Origin: Acidobacteriota bacterium | GTDB lineage: Bacteria > Acidobacteriota > Blastocatellia > UBA7656 | Direction of reading: 5' to 3' | DNA length: 64,000 nucleotides | Assembly: GCA_016201275.1 (NCBI GenBank) | Contig: JACQDB010000077.1 | Coordinates: 20,476-84,475 of the forward strand | Shown here: in pieces, positions 44,915 through 54,333 of the stretch | Numbering within the stretch: position 1 is the first letter of the stretch | How the letters are laid out: every line of letters begins with the position of its first letter | The notes under the pieces: model-generated | Databases searched by the model: none | Seen by the model: the letters and a program-made list of their open reading frames with translations, nothing else | Told to the model about the DNA's origin: nothing | Program-made: the position numbers and the translations under genes

Positions 44915-46999
44915 ATGTGTGGAATCTGCGGCATTGCCGCTCCCAAAAAATTGCAACGCGCTATTGATGAACGGCGACTTGTGGCGATGCGCGACGCTTT
45001 GACGCATCGCGGACCGGATGAAGCGGGCAGCTTCATAGAGGGCGGCATAGGGCTTGGTCATCGTCGCCTTTCGATAGTGGATTTGAGCGGCGGCAAACAA
45101 CCGATGAGCAATGAAGACGGCTCCATTCACATCGTCTTCAACGGCGAAATCTATAATCACAAAGACCTGCGCCCCGGACTGGAAGAGCGCGGCCATCGCT
45201 ATGCTACGGTCAGCGATACCGAAACCATCGTGCATCTTTATGAAGAGCGTGGCGCGCAGGCGGTCGAAGATTTGCGCGGGATGTTTGCCTTTGCCATCTG
45301 GGACGCCAATCAACAAAGGCTGTTATTGGCGCGTGACCGGCTCGGCATCAAGCCAGTTTATTATCATCTGAGCGATGACGGCGTGTTGTATTTCGCCTCG
45401 GAAATCAAAGCTCTGATTACTGCCAATGCCTTGCGTCCGGAATTGAATTATGCGGCGCTGGGCGATTACGCGGCCAACCGCTACACCTCCGGCGCAGAGA
45501 CTTTGTTTCGCGGCGTCAAGCGCTTGCTGCCCGGCCACACCTTAATGTGGAACGACGGACGCATCACCATAGAGCAATATTGGGACGTGAGTTTTGCCAA
45601 GGCCGCAGAAGAGTTGAGCGAAGCAGAATACATCGCGCAATTCAGAGAACTCTTTGATGAAGCGGTGCGGTTGCGTTTGATGGCCGATGTGCCGCTGGGA
45701 ATGTTTCTTTCCGGCGGCATAGATTCCAGCGCCATCGTCGCTTCCATGAGCCGCATGGTGCGCGAACCCGTCAAAACATTTTCCGTAGCCTTTGCCGAAC
45801 GCGATGCCAACGAACTCGCGTATGCGCGCACCGTGGCCGAGGCTTTCAAGACCGACCATCACGAAATCGTTGTCAGCCCCGAACAGTTTTTCGACGCCTT
45901 GCCAACAATGGTTTATCAGGAAGATGAACCGATAGCGCACCCTTCGAGCCTGCCGCTGTATTTCGTTTCGCAACTGGCCAGCCAGCACGTCAAAGTGGTG
46001 TTGACCGGCGAAGGCAGCGACGAACTGCTCGCCGGTTATGGCAAGTATCGCACGACCCTGATGAACTTGGCGCTCGGTCGCGCTTATCAGCAAATCGCCC
46101 CGCAAGCTCTGCGTTCGCTCATCAAACGCCGCATAGAGGTGATGGCCGATGCGTCGCCTTTGAAAAGCAAATTGCGACGGACATTTCTCAATCTTGCGCC
46201 CAATCTGGAAGAGATTTACTTCGACAATTTCTCAGTGTTTTCGCGGACGATGCAGCCATCACTCTTCAGCGAGGCAAGCCGCGAACGTATGCAAGAGAGC
46301 CAGCCTTATCAAACCTCTCTGGATTATTTGAACGGCGCGGATGCCGAAGCCATGTTGGATAAATTGCTGGCCGCCGATTTGAAAACCTACCTGCACGAAT
46401 TGTTGATGAAACAGGATCAGATGAGCATGGCGGCTTCGATTGAAAGCCGTGTGCCGTTCCTCGATCACAAACTCGTAGAGTTCGCCGCACGATTGCCCGT
46501 GCGTATGAAACTGCGCGGCCTGACGACGAAATATATTTTGCGCCAGGCGATGCGCGACCGTTTGCCCAAAGCGATTTTGACGCGCAAGAAAATGGGTTTC
46601 CCTGTGCCTGTGGGCGCGTGGCTGCGCGGCCCCTTCCGCCACATCGTTGAGGAATATGTTTTAAGCGAACGAACGCGGGCGCGTGGCATCTTCAATGCCG
46701 ATTATGTTCAGTCGTTAGTGACGCGCCACATCAATGGCGAAAAACACGACGAGCGATTATGGGCGTTGATTAATTTTGAAATCTGGCAGCGCCGCTTCCT
46801 TGATGGCGAAGCGAATAGCAAAGACCTTGGCCAGCTTCATCAGATGACTTCGCGCCTTGCGGTTGCCGCGCCAAAAGCAGCAGCGGTTGCCGCCAATAAC
46901 GCTTTAGAAAGTTTGCCGTCGCGGCAACGCGAAGAGAGTCGCCCGTACAAAGTGGCTGCGGGTGTTGCCGGAAATGACAAAGTTGTAGATGCAGGATGA
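44915..46999 (+). CDS. asnB: Asparagine synthase-like glutamine amidotransferase (XrtA-locus type)
   Basis: 694 residues. The N-terminal Ntn glutaminase starts MCGICGIAA with the catalytic Cys2, then HRGPDEAG and IVFNGEIYNHKDLR. The synthetase domain has the PP-loop LSGGIDSSAIVASMSR and VLTGEGSDELLAGYGKYR. It would use glutamine ammonia and ATP to amidate a carboxyl group, here likely a uronic acid or related group. Thirteen bases after the heparinase gene. The C-terminal 70 residues (GQLHQMTSRLAVAAPKAAAV onward) are of low complexity and partly resemble repeat sequence (SRPYK). Confidence 0.9.
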   Translation: MCGICGIAAPKKLQRAIDERRLVAMRDALTHRGPDEAGSFIEGGIGLGHRRLSIVDLSGGKQPMSNEDGSIHIVFNGEIYNHKDLRPGLEERGHRYATVSDTETIVHLYEERGAQAVEDLRGMFAFAIWDANQQRLLLARDRLGIKPVYYHLSDDGVLYFASEIKALITANALRPELNYAALGDYAANRYTSGAETLFRGVKRLLPGHTLMWNDGRITIEQYWDVSFAKAAEELSEAEYIAQFRELFDEAVRLRLMADVPLGMFLSGGIDSSAIVASMSRMVREPVKTFSVAFAERDANELAYARTVAEAFKTDHHEIVVSPEQFFDALPTMVYQEDEPIAHPSSLPLYFVSQLASQHVKVVLTGEGSDELLAGYGKYRTTLMNLALGRAYQQIAPQALRSLIKRRIEVMADASPLKSKLRRTFLNLAPNLEEIYFDNFSVFSRTMQPSLFSEASRERMQESQPYQTSLDYLNGADAEAMLDKLLAADLKTYLHELLMKQDQMSMAASIESRVPFLDHKLVEFAARLPVRMKLRGLTTKYILRQAMRDRLPKAILTRKKMGFPVPVGAWLRGPFRHIVEEYVLSERTRARGIFNADYVQSLVTRHINGEKHDERLWALINFEIWQRRFLDGEANSKDLGQLHQMTSRLAVAAPKAAAVAANNALESLPSRQREESRPYKVAAGVAGNDKVVDAG

Positions 47000-47003
47000 A
47001 GTT

Positions 47004-47828
47004 ATGAAAAACGCCTTTTCAGTGGATTTGGAAGATTGGTTTTGTGTGCATAATTTTGCAGAGGTGATCAAACCGTGCGATTGGGACAAGTGCGAATTGC
47101 GGGTTGAAGCCAGCACGCGCCGCATACTGTCGCTGCTGGACAAACACCGGACGCGAGCCACCTTTTTTGTATTGGGCTGGATTGCCGAACGCCTGCCCGA
47201 ATTGGTGCGCGACATCGAAGCGCGTGGTCACGACATCGCCGTTCACGGCTACAACCATTTGTTGTTGACCGAAATCACGCCACTCGAATTCGAGAAAGAT
47301 TTGGTCAAGGCGTTGCAGGCGCTGGAAGATTGTGGCGTGCAGCAAAAGGCCAGAGGCTTTCGCGCTCCCTCTTTCACCATTGTTGAAAAGACCAAACAAT
47401 GGGCGTTTCGCATTCTCGAAGAATACAATTTCAAATACGACTCTTCGATTTTTCCAGTCGGCTTTCATCCCGATTACGGCATCCCTTCGACGCCCTTGGG
47501 GCCGTACAAAGTGACCGAACGGCTGGCGGAATTTCCTTTGAGCTGTCTGGAAATGTTCGGCAAACGGCTGCCGTTCAGCGGCGGCGGTTACTTTCGCCTG
47601 TTCCCTTACGCTTACACCAAATTCTGTTTGAAGAAATGCAACGCGCAAGGGCGGCCTGCGGTCTTTTATCTACACCCTTGGGAAGTAGATGCCAAGCAAC
47701 CGCGCATCGGCCTGCCGTTTAGCAAACGGTTTCGCCATTACCACAATTTAGACAAGACCGAGAAGAGACTCGACGCTCTGTTGAGCGATTTTCAATTTAC
47801 AACCATACGGGAGGTTTTGGGATTATGA
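47004..47828 (+). CDS. XrtA-locus polysaccharide deacetylase (DUF3473 type)
   Basis: About 274 residues. NAFSVDLEDWFCVHN opens with the catalytic Asp and metal Asp region; THFF-equivalent RATFFVLGWIAERLPEL follows, then DIAVHGYNH with the zinc-binding His residues, and ARGFRAPSFTI. The C-terminal YLHPWEVDAKQPR is characteristic of the DUF3473 extension of XrtA-locus deacetylases. Cytoplasmic by sequence. ATG at 47004 with AGGA seven bases upstream, five bases after the previous stop. Confidence 0.9.
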   Translation: MKNAFSVDLEDWFCVHNFAEVIKPCDWDKCELRVEASTRRILSLLDKHRTRATFFVLGWIAERLPELVRDIEARGHDIAVHGYNHLLLTEITPLEFEKDLVKALQALEDCGVQQKARGFRAPSFTIVEKTKQWAFRILEEYNFKYDSSIFPVGFHPDYGIPSTPLGPYKVTERLAEFPLSCLEMFGKRLPFSGGGYFRLFPYAYTKFCLKKCNAQGRPAVFYLHPWEVDAKQPRIGLPFSKRFRHYHNLDKTEKRLDALLSDFQFTTIREVLGL

Positions 47829-48517
47829 GCAATGAAATGGTTTCACCAGCCAGTGAAATAGTAACGCAGAGAAATTATTGGAACCGCGAGGTGCAGGATT
47901 TTCATAGCATCTATTCGCATCAGAAGTCGAAGTTCGCCACTTTCTTAGACCGCGTTTTTCGCAAGGATATGTACGAGCGCTTCGTCTTCACTATGGAAAA
48001 ATCGTGGCCGATTCAATATCGGAATTTTCTTGATGTGGGCTGCGGCAGCGGCGTCTATAGCCTGGAATATGCGCGCAAAGGCGCGGCTTCCGTAACCGGT
48101 TTGGACATCGCCGAAAATATGTTGGAGATTTGTCGCAACAGCGCCCAACGCGAAGGCTTGGCCGACCGCTGCACGTTTATTCATTCGGATTTATTGGCCT
48201 ACGACGCTGAGAAAACCTTCGACGTATCCATAGGCATAGGCTTGTTCGATTACATCAGCGAACCGTTGCCGGTGTTGAAAAAGATGCGCCAGGTGACCAG
48301 CGATAAAGCCATCATGTCGTTTCCGCGTTTGTGGACGTGGCGCGCGCCGATTCGCAAAGTGCGGCTGGCCCTGCGCGATTGTCCGGTTTTCTTTTACACA
48401 AAAAGTGCGATTGGCAGTTTAGTAAAAGAGGCAGGATTCGCCGACTATGAAATCACCAAAGTCGGCAAGCTGCATTGCGTGGTGGCGTATGTCAATCATC
48501 GCCAGCCGCAGCAGTAA
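47825..48517 (+). CDS. SAM-dependent methyltransferase
   Basis: 230 residues of Rossmann-fold class I type: FLDVGCGSGVYSLEYARKG is motif I for SAM binding, VTGLDIAENML is the acidic loop. DVSIGIGLFDYISEPLPVL carries the post-motif region. The target is probably a sugar or lipid intermediate of the cluster. Translationally coupled to the deacetylase through ATGA. Family cannot be narrowed further. Confidence 0.85.
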   Translation: MSNEMVSPASEIVTQRNYWNREVQDFHSIYSHQKSKFATFLDRVFRKDMYERFVFTMEKSWPIQYRNFLDVGCGSGVYSLEYARKGAASVTGLDIAENMLEICRNSAQREGLADRCTFIHSDLLAYDAEKTFDVSIGIGLFDYISEPLPVLKKMRQVTSDKAIMSFPRLWTWRAPIRKVRLALRDCPVFFYTKSAIGSLVKEAGFADYEITKVGKLHCVVAYVNHRQPQQ

Positions 48518-48633
48518 CTCCGGCGCGTGATCAGGCCGGTTCCTTCCTCATCAATAGGGAACCGAACGCGCCGGGCTTGAGGGCGACCTGAGACCACCAA
48601 AAGGAGCGTGATAAGTGGGAACAAAGAGGCGCA

Positions 48634-49860
48634 ATGAAAATACTCTGGTTGAAAACCGAACTGCTGCATCCGGTAGATAAGGGCGGCAAGATTCGCACGT
48701 ATCAAATGCTCAGGCAACTCAAGCGCGACCACTTCATCACCTATTTGACGCTGTGCGATCCGGGCGATGCGCCGTCGGCCTACGCGCAGGCCAGCGACTA
48801 TAGCCATCGGCTGGTGCCTGTGGTGCATCGCCCGTCGCAAAAATTCAGCGCCGGGTTTTATTACGAACTAGGCATGAATCTCGGCTCGCCTTTGCCGTAT
48901 GCGATTCAACGCTATCGCTCGACGGCTATGCAACAGGCCATCGAAAACGAATTGCGGCAGATTGATTACGATGTTGTGGTTTGCGATTTTCTTACGCCGA
49001 GCGTCAACCTGCCCGCCTCTGTGAACGTGCCTACGGTGTTGTTTCAACACAACGTCGAAGCGGTGATCTGGGAACGGCATTATCAAAACGAGACCAACAA
49101 ATTGAAGAAGGCGTACTTTTTCAATCAATGGCGCAAGATGCACAACTACGAGCGCAAGGCGTGTCAGCGTTTCGATTCGGTGATAGCGGTTTCGGCGGTT
49201 GACCGCGATTTGATGCGCGAGGAATTCGCCATCGAACAGGTTTATGACGTGCCTACGGGTGTGGACACAGAGTATTTTGCGCCGCAGCACCACGCGGCGA
49301 ATCCGTATGAGTTGGTGTTCACTGGGTCTATGGACTGGATGCCCAACGAAGACGCGATTCTCTATTTTGCCGCAGAGATATTGCCCGCTATCGCCACGCA
49401 AATTCCCGACGTTCATTTGACCGTGGTGGGGCGCAAGCCGTCGAGCCGCGTGATTGCGCTTGGCGAATCGGATGCTCGCATCGAAGTCACCGGACGGGTT
49501 GACGATGTGCGTCCGTACCTTGACCGGGCGGCGGCTTATGTGGTGCCGATTCGTGTAGGCGGCGGCACGCGCTTGAAAATTTATGAAGCGATGGCGATGG
49601 CCAAGCCGGTGATTTCGACCACCATCGGCGCGGAAGGCTTGGCGGTTCGCAACGGCGAAGACGTGTTGATTGCCGATGCCCCGCAAGCCTTCGCCAAGGC
49701 GGTCACCGCAGTGTTGCAGGAGCAAGCTTTCGCGCAACGCTTAGGCGAGGTGGCCAGACAAGTCGTATGCGAGCAATTCGGCTGGTCGCGGGTCGCCTCG
49801 GCCTTCGCGCAGGTCTGCGAACGCGTGCAGCGAAAATCGTTGGCGGCGCGTGCGGCGTAA
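48634..49860 (+). CDS. GT4 glycosyltransferase of the XrtA/PEP-CTERM-locus family
   Basis: 408 residues, GT-B fold. MKILWLKTELLHPVDKGGKI is the typical opening of the XrtA-locus transferase family. VLFQHNVEAVIWERHYQ, LVFTGSMDWMPNEDAILYF, then VVPIRVGGGTRLKIYEAMAMA with the conserved Glu follow. GAGG precedes the ATG. It is one of the cluster's lineage markers along with the amidotransferase and deacetylase. Sugar unknown. Confidence 0.9.
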   Translation: MKILWLKTELLHPVDKGGKIRTYQMLRQLKRDHFITYLTLCDPGDAPSAYAQASDYSHRLVPVVHRPSQKFSAGFYYELGMNLGSPLPYAIQRYRSTAMQQAIENELRQIDYDVVVCDFLTPSVNLPASVNVPTVLFQHNVEAVIWERHYQNETNKLKKAYFFNQWRKMHNYERKACQRFDSVIAVSAVDRDLMREEFAIEQVYDVPTGVDTEYFAPQHHAANPYELVFTGSMDWMPNEDAILYFAAEILPAIATQIPDVHLTVVGRKPSSRVIALGESDARIEVTGRVDDVRPYLDRAAAYVVPIRVGGGTRLKIYEAMAMAKPVISTTIGAEGLAVRNGEDVLIADAPQAFAKAVTAVLQEQAFAQRLGEVARQVVCEQFGWSRVASAFAQVCERVQRKSLAARAA

Positions 49861-49892
49861 ACATTTTTTGGTTGACAGAATTCGGAGAGAGA

Positions 49893-51206
49893 ATGAGATT
49901 AAGCATTTTTGGATTAGGCTATGTCGGTTGCGTGTCCGCCGCCTGCTTTGCCGACAAAGGGCATGAAGTCATCGGCGTGGATGCCAATCAATTAAAAGTG
50001 GACATCATCAACGAAGGCCGCAGCCCTATCGTCGAAGCCGGTATCGAAGACCTCATCAAAACGGCGGTCAAAGAAAAACGCCTGCGCGCTACAACCGACA
50101 GCCTTGATGCAGTGCATCAATCAGACATCTCTCTGGTGTGCGTTGGCACACCCTGCAATCACAACGGCAGCCTAGACCTGACTTATATCAAGCGCGTCTG
50201 TCAACAAATTGGCGAAGCGATAGAAGCGAAGCCGCGCTTTCACATCGTCGCCATACGTAGCACCATGTTGCCCGGCACTATTGAGCAGACGGTCATGCCG
50301 ACGCTCGAAGTTTATTCGGGCAAACGCGCCGGACGCGATTTCGGCGTCGCCATCAATCCGGAATTTTTGCGCGAAGGAACTTCGGTTCAGGACTTCCACA
50401 ATCCGCCGTTCACTTTGATCGGCTGCGATTCGCAGGACGCTTTGGAACCGTTGCGAAAACTCTATGCTCAGATCAACGCGCCGATCATCGCCATCGGCAT
50501 TAAAGAAGCCGAGATGGTCAAATATACCTGCAACAGTTTTCACGCCCTCAAGGTGACTTTTGCCAATGAAATCGGCAACCTCTGCAAAGCTCTCGGCATT
50601 GACAGTCATCAAGTGATGGAGGCGTTTTGTCAGGACACCAAGTTGAATCTGTCGCCGTACTATTTGAAGCCGGGTTTTGCGTTCGGCGGTTCGTGCCTGC
50701 CGAAAGATTTGCGGGCGATTACCTACAAGGCGAAAGAGGCGGATGTCGAAACGCCGCTGTTGAATTCGATACTCCTCAGCAATCGCCAGCAGATCGAACG
50801 CGCCATTGATATGGTGCTGCAAACCGGACGCAAAAGCGTAGGCGTGCTGGGCTTGAGTTTCAAATCGGGAACCGATGATTTGCGCGAAAGCCCGATTGTA
50901 ACCTTGATTGAAACGCTGATCGGCAAAGGCTTGAAACTGGCAATTTATGACAAGGATGTTGAACTGGCGCGCTTGTTCGGCGCGAACAAAGAATACATCG
51001 AAAAAGAAATCCCCCATATCTCGTCGCTGATGCGTTCGTCGCTACAAGATGTTGTAGAAGGTTCGGAAGTCATCATCATCGGCAAGAAAGCCCAGGAATT
51101 CCAGGCGCTTGCCGACAAACTCAACAACGGGCGCGTCATCATTGATCTGGTCAGGCAATTCGAGATTGCCGAGGCCAGAAAGAATTATCAAGGAATGTGT
51201 TGGTGA
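49893..51206 (+). CDS. Nucleotide-sugar dehydrogenase (GDP-mannose / UDP-glucose 6-dehydrogenase family)
   Basis: About 437 residues. MRLSIFGLGYVGCVSAACF is the NAD-binding start; the central domain has FAFGGSCLPKDLRAITYKA with the catalytic Cys. SFKSGTDDLRESPIV marks the C-terminal UDP/GDP-binding domain. The SCLPKDLRA form fits GDP-mannose dehydrogenase (AlgD) better than Ugd, which usually has GCFPKD. It oxidises a hexose to a uronic acid, providing an acidic donor to the cluster. GGAGAGAGA precedes the ATG. Confidence 0.92.
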   Translation: MRLSIFGLGYVGCVSAACFADKGHEVIGVDANQLKVDIINEGRSPIVEAGIEDLIKTAVKEKRLRATTDSLDAVHQSDISLVCVGTPCNHNGSLDLTYIKRVCQQIGEAIEAKPRFHIVAIRSTMLPGTIEQTVMPTLEVYSGKRAGRDFGVAINPEFLREGTSVQDFHNPPFTLIGCDSQDALEPLRKLYAQINAPIIAIGIKEAEMVKYTCNSFHALKVTFANEIGNLCKALGIDSHQVMEAFCQDTKLNLSPYYLKPGFAFGGSCLPKDLRAITYKAKEADVETPLLNSILLSNRQQIERAIDMVLQTGRKSVGVLGLSFKSGTDDLRESPIVTLIETLIGKGLKLAIYDKDVELARLFGANKEYIEKEIPHISSLMRSSLQDVVEGSEVIIIGKKAQEFQALADKLNNGRVIIDLVRQFEIAEARKNYQGMCW

Positions 51207-52966
51207 TGAATAAGAAAAATGCAGGAGCAAGGAAAAGACCGCCAGCGAATTTCTGGACGAGTCTGGCGTTGGTCGTATTGTTGATGGCGTTGGCAGGCGT
51301 GATGAGCGCTGCTACTTGCGAGGCCGTCAATCAGGAATCGCGGTCGGCGCGCCCCGCTCAGAGTCGAGCGTTGGCCGAGGGCGAAACCATCACCGGCAGC
51401 AAACCGGCCTTGCCGAGACCCTATGTGGATACGCCATCGGCGCGACCAGCGCGACGTACTCTGAGGATCAAAGCCAGCGCCAGCGCCGCCAGCGATTTGC
51501 AGGCAGCGCTGGATGCGGCAATGCCCGGCGATGTGATTTTGCTGGAAGCCGGCGCGACTTACACAGGCAATTTCGTACTGCCAAAAAAATCGTCAACGCA
51601 GACCGATTGGATTGTGATTCGCACGGCGGCACAGGATTCCGCGCTGCCGCCCAAAGGGGTTCGCGTTGACCCCGAAGCGGCAAAAGACTTTCCCAAAATT
51701 GTTTCGCCCAACGCCGACCCGGCCCTCAGCACCGCCGCTGGCGCGCATCACTTTCGCTTTCTCGGCATAGAGTTCGCGCTGGCTCCGCAGGTCAGCAAAA
51801 ATTACGGGCTGGTGACGTTTGGTTCCAACGCCATCAATGCGCTGGAATTGTTGCCGCAGGATTTGGTCATTGATCGCTGCTACATTCACGGCCACGCCAA
51901 CGCCGATCTGTTTCGCGGCGTGGTGTTGAATTGCGCGCGCGGTTCGGTCTTCGACTCCTATATTTCCGAATGTCATGTGCAGGGTTTTGACGCCCAGGCC
52001 ATCGCCTGCTGGAACGGCACAGGCCCTTTCAACATCACCAATAATTATCTGGAAGCTTCGGGCGAAAATATCATGTTCGGCGGCGCTGATCCGAAGATTA
52101 CCAACCTAGTGCCAGCCGACATTGTTTTTCGCGGCAACCTCTGTTCCAAGCCGCTGCCGTGGAAAGTGGACGATCCCAGTTATGCGGGCAAGCACTGGTC
52201 TGTGAAAAATCTTTTTGAATTGAAGAACGCCCGTCGCGTGCTGGTGGAAGGCAACATCTTCGAGAACAACTGGGTGGATGCACAGTCCGGGTTGTCAATA
52301 TTGTTTACGCCGCGCAATCAAGAAGGCACAGCGCCGTGGAGCGCCGTCGAAGATGTGACCTTTACCAACAACATCGTGCGCCACGTCTCGGGCGGGGTGA
52401 ATATACTGGGCCTTGATAACCTGCAACCCAGCCAGCAGATCAAGCGCATAGCCATTTATAACAACCTGTTTGAAGATGTGAACGGCAAAAACTGGGGCGG
52501 CGGCAACGGCGTTTTTCTCACTATTACTGACGCCGTGGAGGTGACCATTGATCACAACACGGTGTTGCAATCGGGCAATATTTTGAACGCCTACGGCAAG
52601 CCGTCAGCCGGTGTGGTGTTTACCAACAATCTGGTTTTGCATAATGAATACGGCATCATAGGCGATGGCACAGGCACAGGGCAGGCTACACTGGATAAAT
52701 ATTTCACCGACCTGACCTTCAAGAAAAATGTTCTAGTTGGCGGTCAGCCGTCAAAGTATCCCGCCAAGAATTTCTTTCCTGCACAACTCAGCGAAGTCGG
52801 TTTTATCAATGCCGCCGAAGGCAATTTTGAACTGGCGCTGTTGAGTTTATTCAGAGGGCTTGGCACCGATGGCAAAGACATAGGCTGTGATGTGAATCTG
52901 CTGAAAGCGGCGCTCAATCTTCGCAGTCGAAAACCGGCAGGCAGTGGCGGCGATGGGGAAGAGTAG
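51206..52966 (+). CDS. Secreted right-handed beta-helix protein
   Basis: About 586 residues, exported (hydrophobic LALVVLLMALAGVMSAATC after a basic start). From about residue 100 the text closely parallels the beta-helix part of 26062-28536, for example AALDAAMPGDVILLEAGATYTGNFVL, DRCYIHGHANADLFRGVVLNC and NNIVRHVSGGVNI. It lacks the PKD and carbohydrate-binding-like module. It may be a polysaccharide lyase or epimerase, unproven. The Cys in AATC could be a lipobox, though the context is weak. It directly follows the dehydrogenase gene (stop/start overlap by one base). Confidence 0.84.
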   Translation: MNKKNAGARKRPPANFWTSLALVVLLMALAGVMSAATCEAVNQESRSARPAQSRALAEGETITGSKPALPRPYVDTPSARPARRTLRIKASASAASDLQAALDAAMPGDVILLEAGATYTGNFVLPKKSSTQTDWIVIRTAAQDSALPPKGVRVDPEAAKDFPKIVSPNADPALSTAAGAHHFRFLGIEFALAPQVSKNYGLVTFGSNAINALELLPQDLVIDRCYIHGHANADLFRGVVLNCARGSVFDSYISECHVQGFDAQAIACWNGTGPFNITNNYLEASGENIMFGGADPKITNLVPADIVFRGNLCSKPLPWKVDDPSYAGKHWSVKNLFELKNARRVLVEGNIFENNWVDAQSGLSILFTPRNQEGTAPWSAVEDVTFTNNIVRHVSGGVNILGLDNLQPSQQIKRIAIYNNLFEDVNGKNWGGGNGVFLTITDAVEVTIDHNTVLQSGNILNAYGKPSAGVVFTNNLVLHNEYGIIGDGTGTGQATLDKYFTDLTFKKNVLVGGQPSKYPAKNFFPAQLSEVGFINAAEGNFELALLSLFRGLGTDGKDIGCDVNLLKAALNLRSRKPAGSGGDGEE

Positions 52967-53031
52967 CCAACGAGAGACGCTTGAGGTTTGCCTTGCCGCA
53001 AAAAAGTAGAGCGAGCGCAAGGCAAGAATTC

Positions 53032-53132
53032 TTGGCGGTACTTGGCGAATCTTGGCGACTTGGTGCGACAGGCGTTGTCGGTTTCACCAAACGGCACTTT
53101 CGCGCCAAGCCGCCAAGACGCCAAGATTCGCC
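53032..53132. repeat. Imperfect inverted repeat of CTTGGCG units
   Basis: TTGGCGAATCTTGGCGACTTGG on the left and CCAAGACGCCAAGATTCGCC on the right form a long stem made of repeated CTTGGCG blocks. It lies between the beta-helix and GT2 genes; the frame open through it is not part of the GT2 protein. Confidence 0.7.
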
Positions 53133-53187
53133 TAGTCAGAGGCCAGGTTTTACCGACAGCAAATTAGTAGGACGATCCGAAAATCAG

Positions 53188-54240
53188 ATGGCAATTGATG
53201 AGACAAAGCAGATGAACCGGACAGACCTTTCGGCAAAGGTATTGTCGTTTCCAACGCGCAAAGCCGCCGACAAAGCGCCGCTGGTCAGCATTCTCATGCC
53301 AGCTTATAAAGTTGATCAATACATCGGCGCAGCGCTCGATTCGGTGTTCCAACAAACCTGCAAAGATTTTGAAGTGATTGTCATCAACGACGGTTCACCC
53401 GATTTGTTGGAACAGGTGTTGGAGCCATATCTGGAGCGCATCGTTTATATCAAGCAGGAGAATGCCGGGCAGAGTGCGGCGCGCAATCGCGCCATAGAAA
53501 TTGCGCGTGGGCGTTATCTGGCGTTGCTCGACCCGGATGATATATGGATGCCGGAATACCTCAGCACGCAACTGGCGATTATGGAGAGCGACCCGTCCAT
53601 CAGCGTGTTGTATTCGGATGCCTGGTTGTTTGGCGACCCGCTGTATGAAGGCAAATCGTATATGCAGACTTGCCCTTCAACAGGAGAAGTGACGTTGCAA
53701 AAACTCATCACCGAAGAGTGCCATGTGATGATTAGCGCCCTCATGCGCCGCGATGTGGTGTTGCGCGTTGGCCTCTTTGATGAAGCGTTACGCAGTTCGG
53801 AAGATTTCGATTTGTGGGTACGCATTGCCGCCGCCGGTTATCGCATCGCGTATCATCGGCAGCCGTTGGTCTATTATCGCCGCCGTCCGGAGAGTCTGTC
53901 GGCGGACAACACTTCGATGTGCAAGAGCATTATCGCGGTATTGCAGAAACTGGCGCAGACCAATCTTGCCGAGGCCGAAGCCGCCGCCGTGCAACAGCGT
54001 ATCGCGCATTACCAGGCGTTGCTGCGTCTGTACGAAGGCAAGAGGGCGTTTTATCAAGGCGATAAAAAGATGGCGGTCGCCAAGCTGCGCGAGGCCAATG
54101 ATTTTTTCAGAAGTCCAAAATTATCGCTGGTGCTGTTGCTGTTGCGCGCCGCGCCCAAGTTGTTATTGCGCGCCTATCATTATCGCAATCGCTGGTTGCT
54201 GAAAAGCGTCAACCAAGTGCGCCTCAAGCAGGCGCGGTGA
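53188..54240 (+). CDS. GT2 family glycosyltransferase
   Basis: About 350 residues. PLVSILMPAYKVDQYIGAAL begins the catalytic domain, then VIVINDGSPD, NAGQSAARNRAIE and LALLDPDDIWMPEYL with the DPDD metal site. SEDFDLWVRIAAAGY is the usual acceptor block. No membrane helix. The ATG at 53188 is chosen because the upstream open frame crosses the inverted repeat; 53212 is possible. Followed by a hairpin. Sugar unknown. Confidence 0.87.
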   Translation: MAIDETKQMNRTDLSAKVLSFPTRKAADKAPLVSILMPAYKVDQYIGAALDSVFQQTCKDFEVIVINDGSPDLLEQVLEPYLERIVYIKQENAGQSAARNRAIEIARGRYLALLDPDDIWMPEYLSTQLAIMESDPSISVLYSDAWLFGDPLYEGKSYMQTCPSTGEVTLQKLITEECHVMISALMRRDVVLRVGLFDEALRSSEDFDLWVRIAAAGYRIAYHRQPLVYYRRRPESLSADNTSMCKSIIAVLQKLAQTNLAEAEAAAVQQRIAHYQALLRLYEGKRAFYQGDKKMAVAKLREANDFFRSPKLSLVLLLLRAAPKLLLRAYHYRNRWLLKSVNQVRLKQAR

Positions 54241-54255
54241 AGCGGTGTTAATAAA

Positions 54256-54286
54256 TTCACGAAGCGCGACAAAGTCGCTTCGTGAA
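54256..54286. terminator. Stem-loop after the GT2 gene
   Basis: TTCACGAAGCG and CGCTTCGTGAA are perfect 11-bp arms with a 9-base loop. No T-run follows, so it may be a processing or stability element rather than a terminator. A second stem, CACAAGG...CCTTGTG, follows at about 54290-54325. Confidence 0.45.
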
Positions 54287-54333
54287 CCTTCACAAGGAGC
54301 GGCCTGCGCCAAGGTCGCCCCTTGTGGAAAGCG

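Noticed and set aside
44915..46999. Housekeeping asparagine synthetase
   Set aside because: Position in the polysaccharide cluster and sequence type fit the XrtA-locus amidotransferase better, though asparagine synthesis is not excluded.
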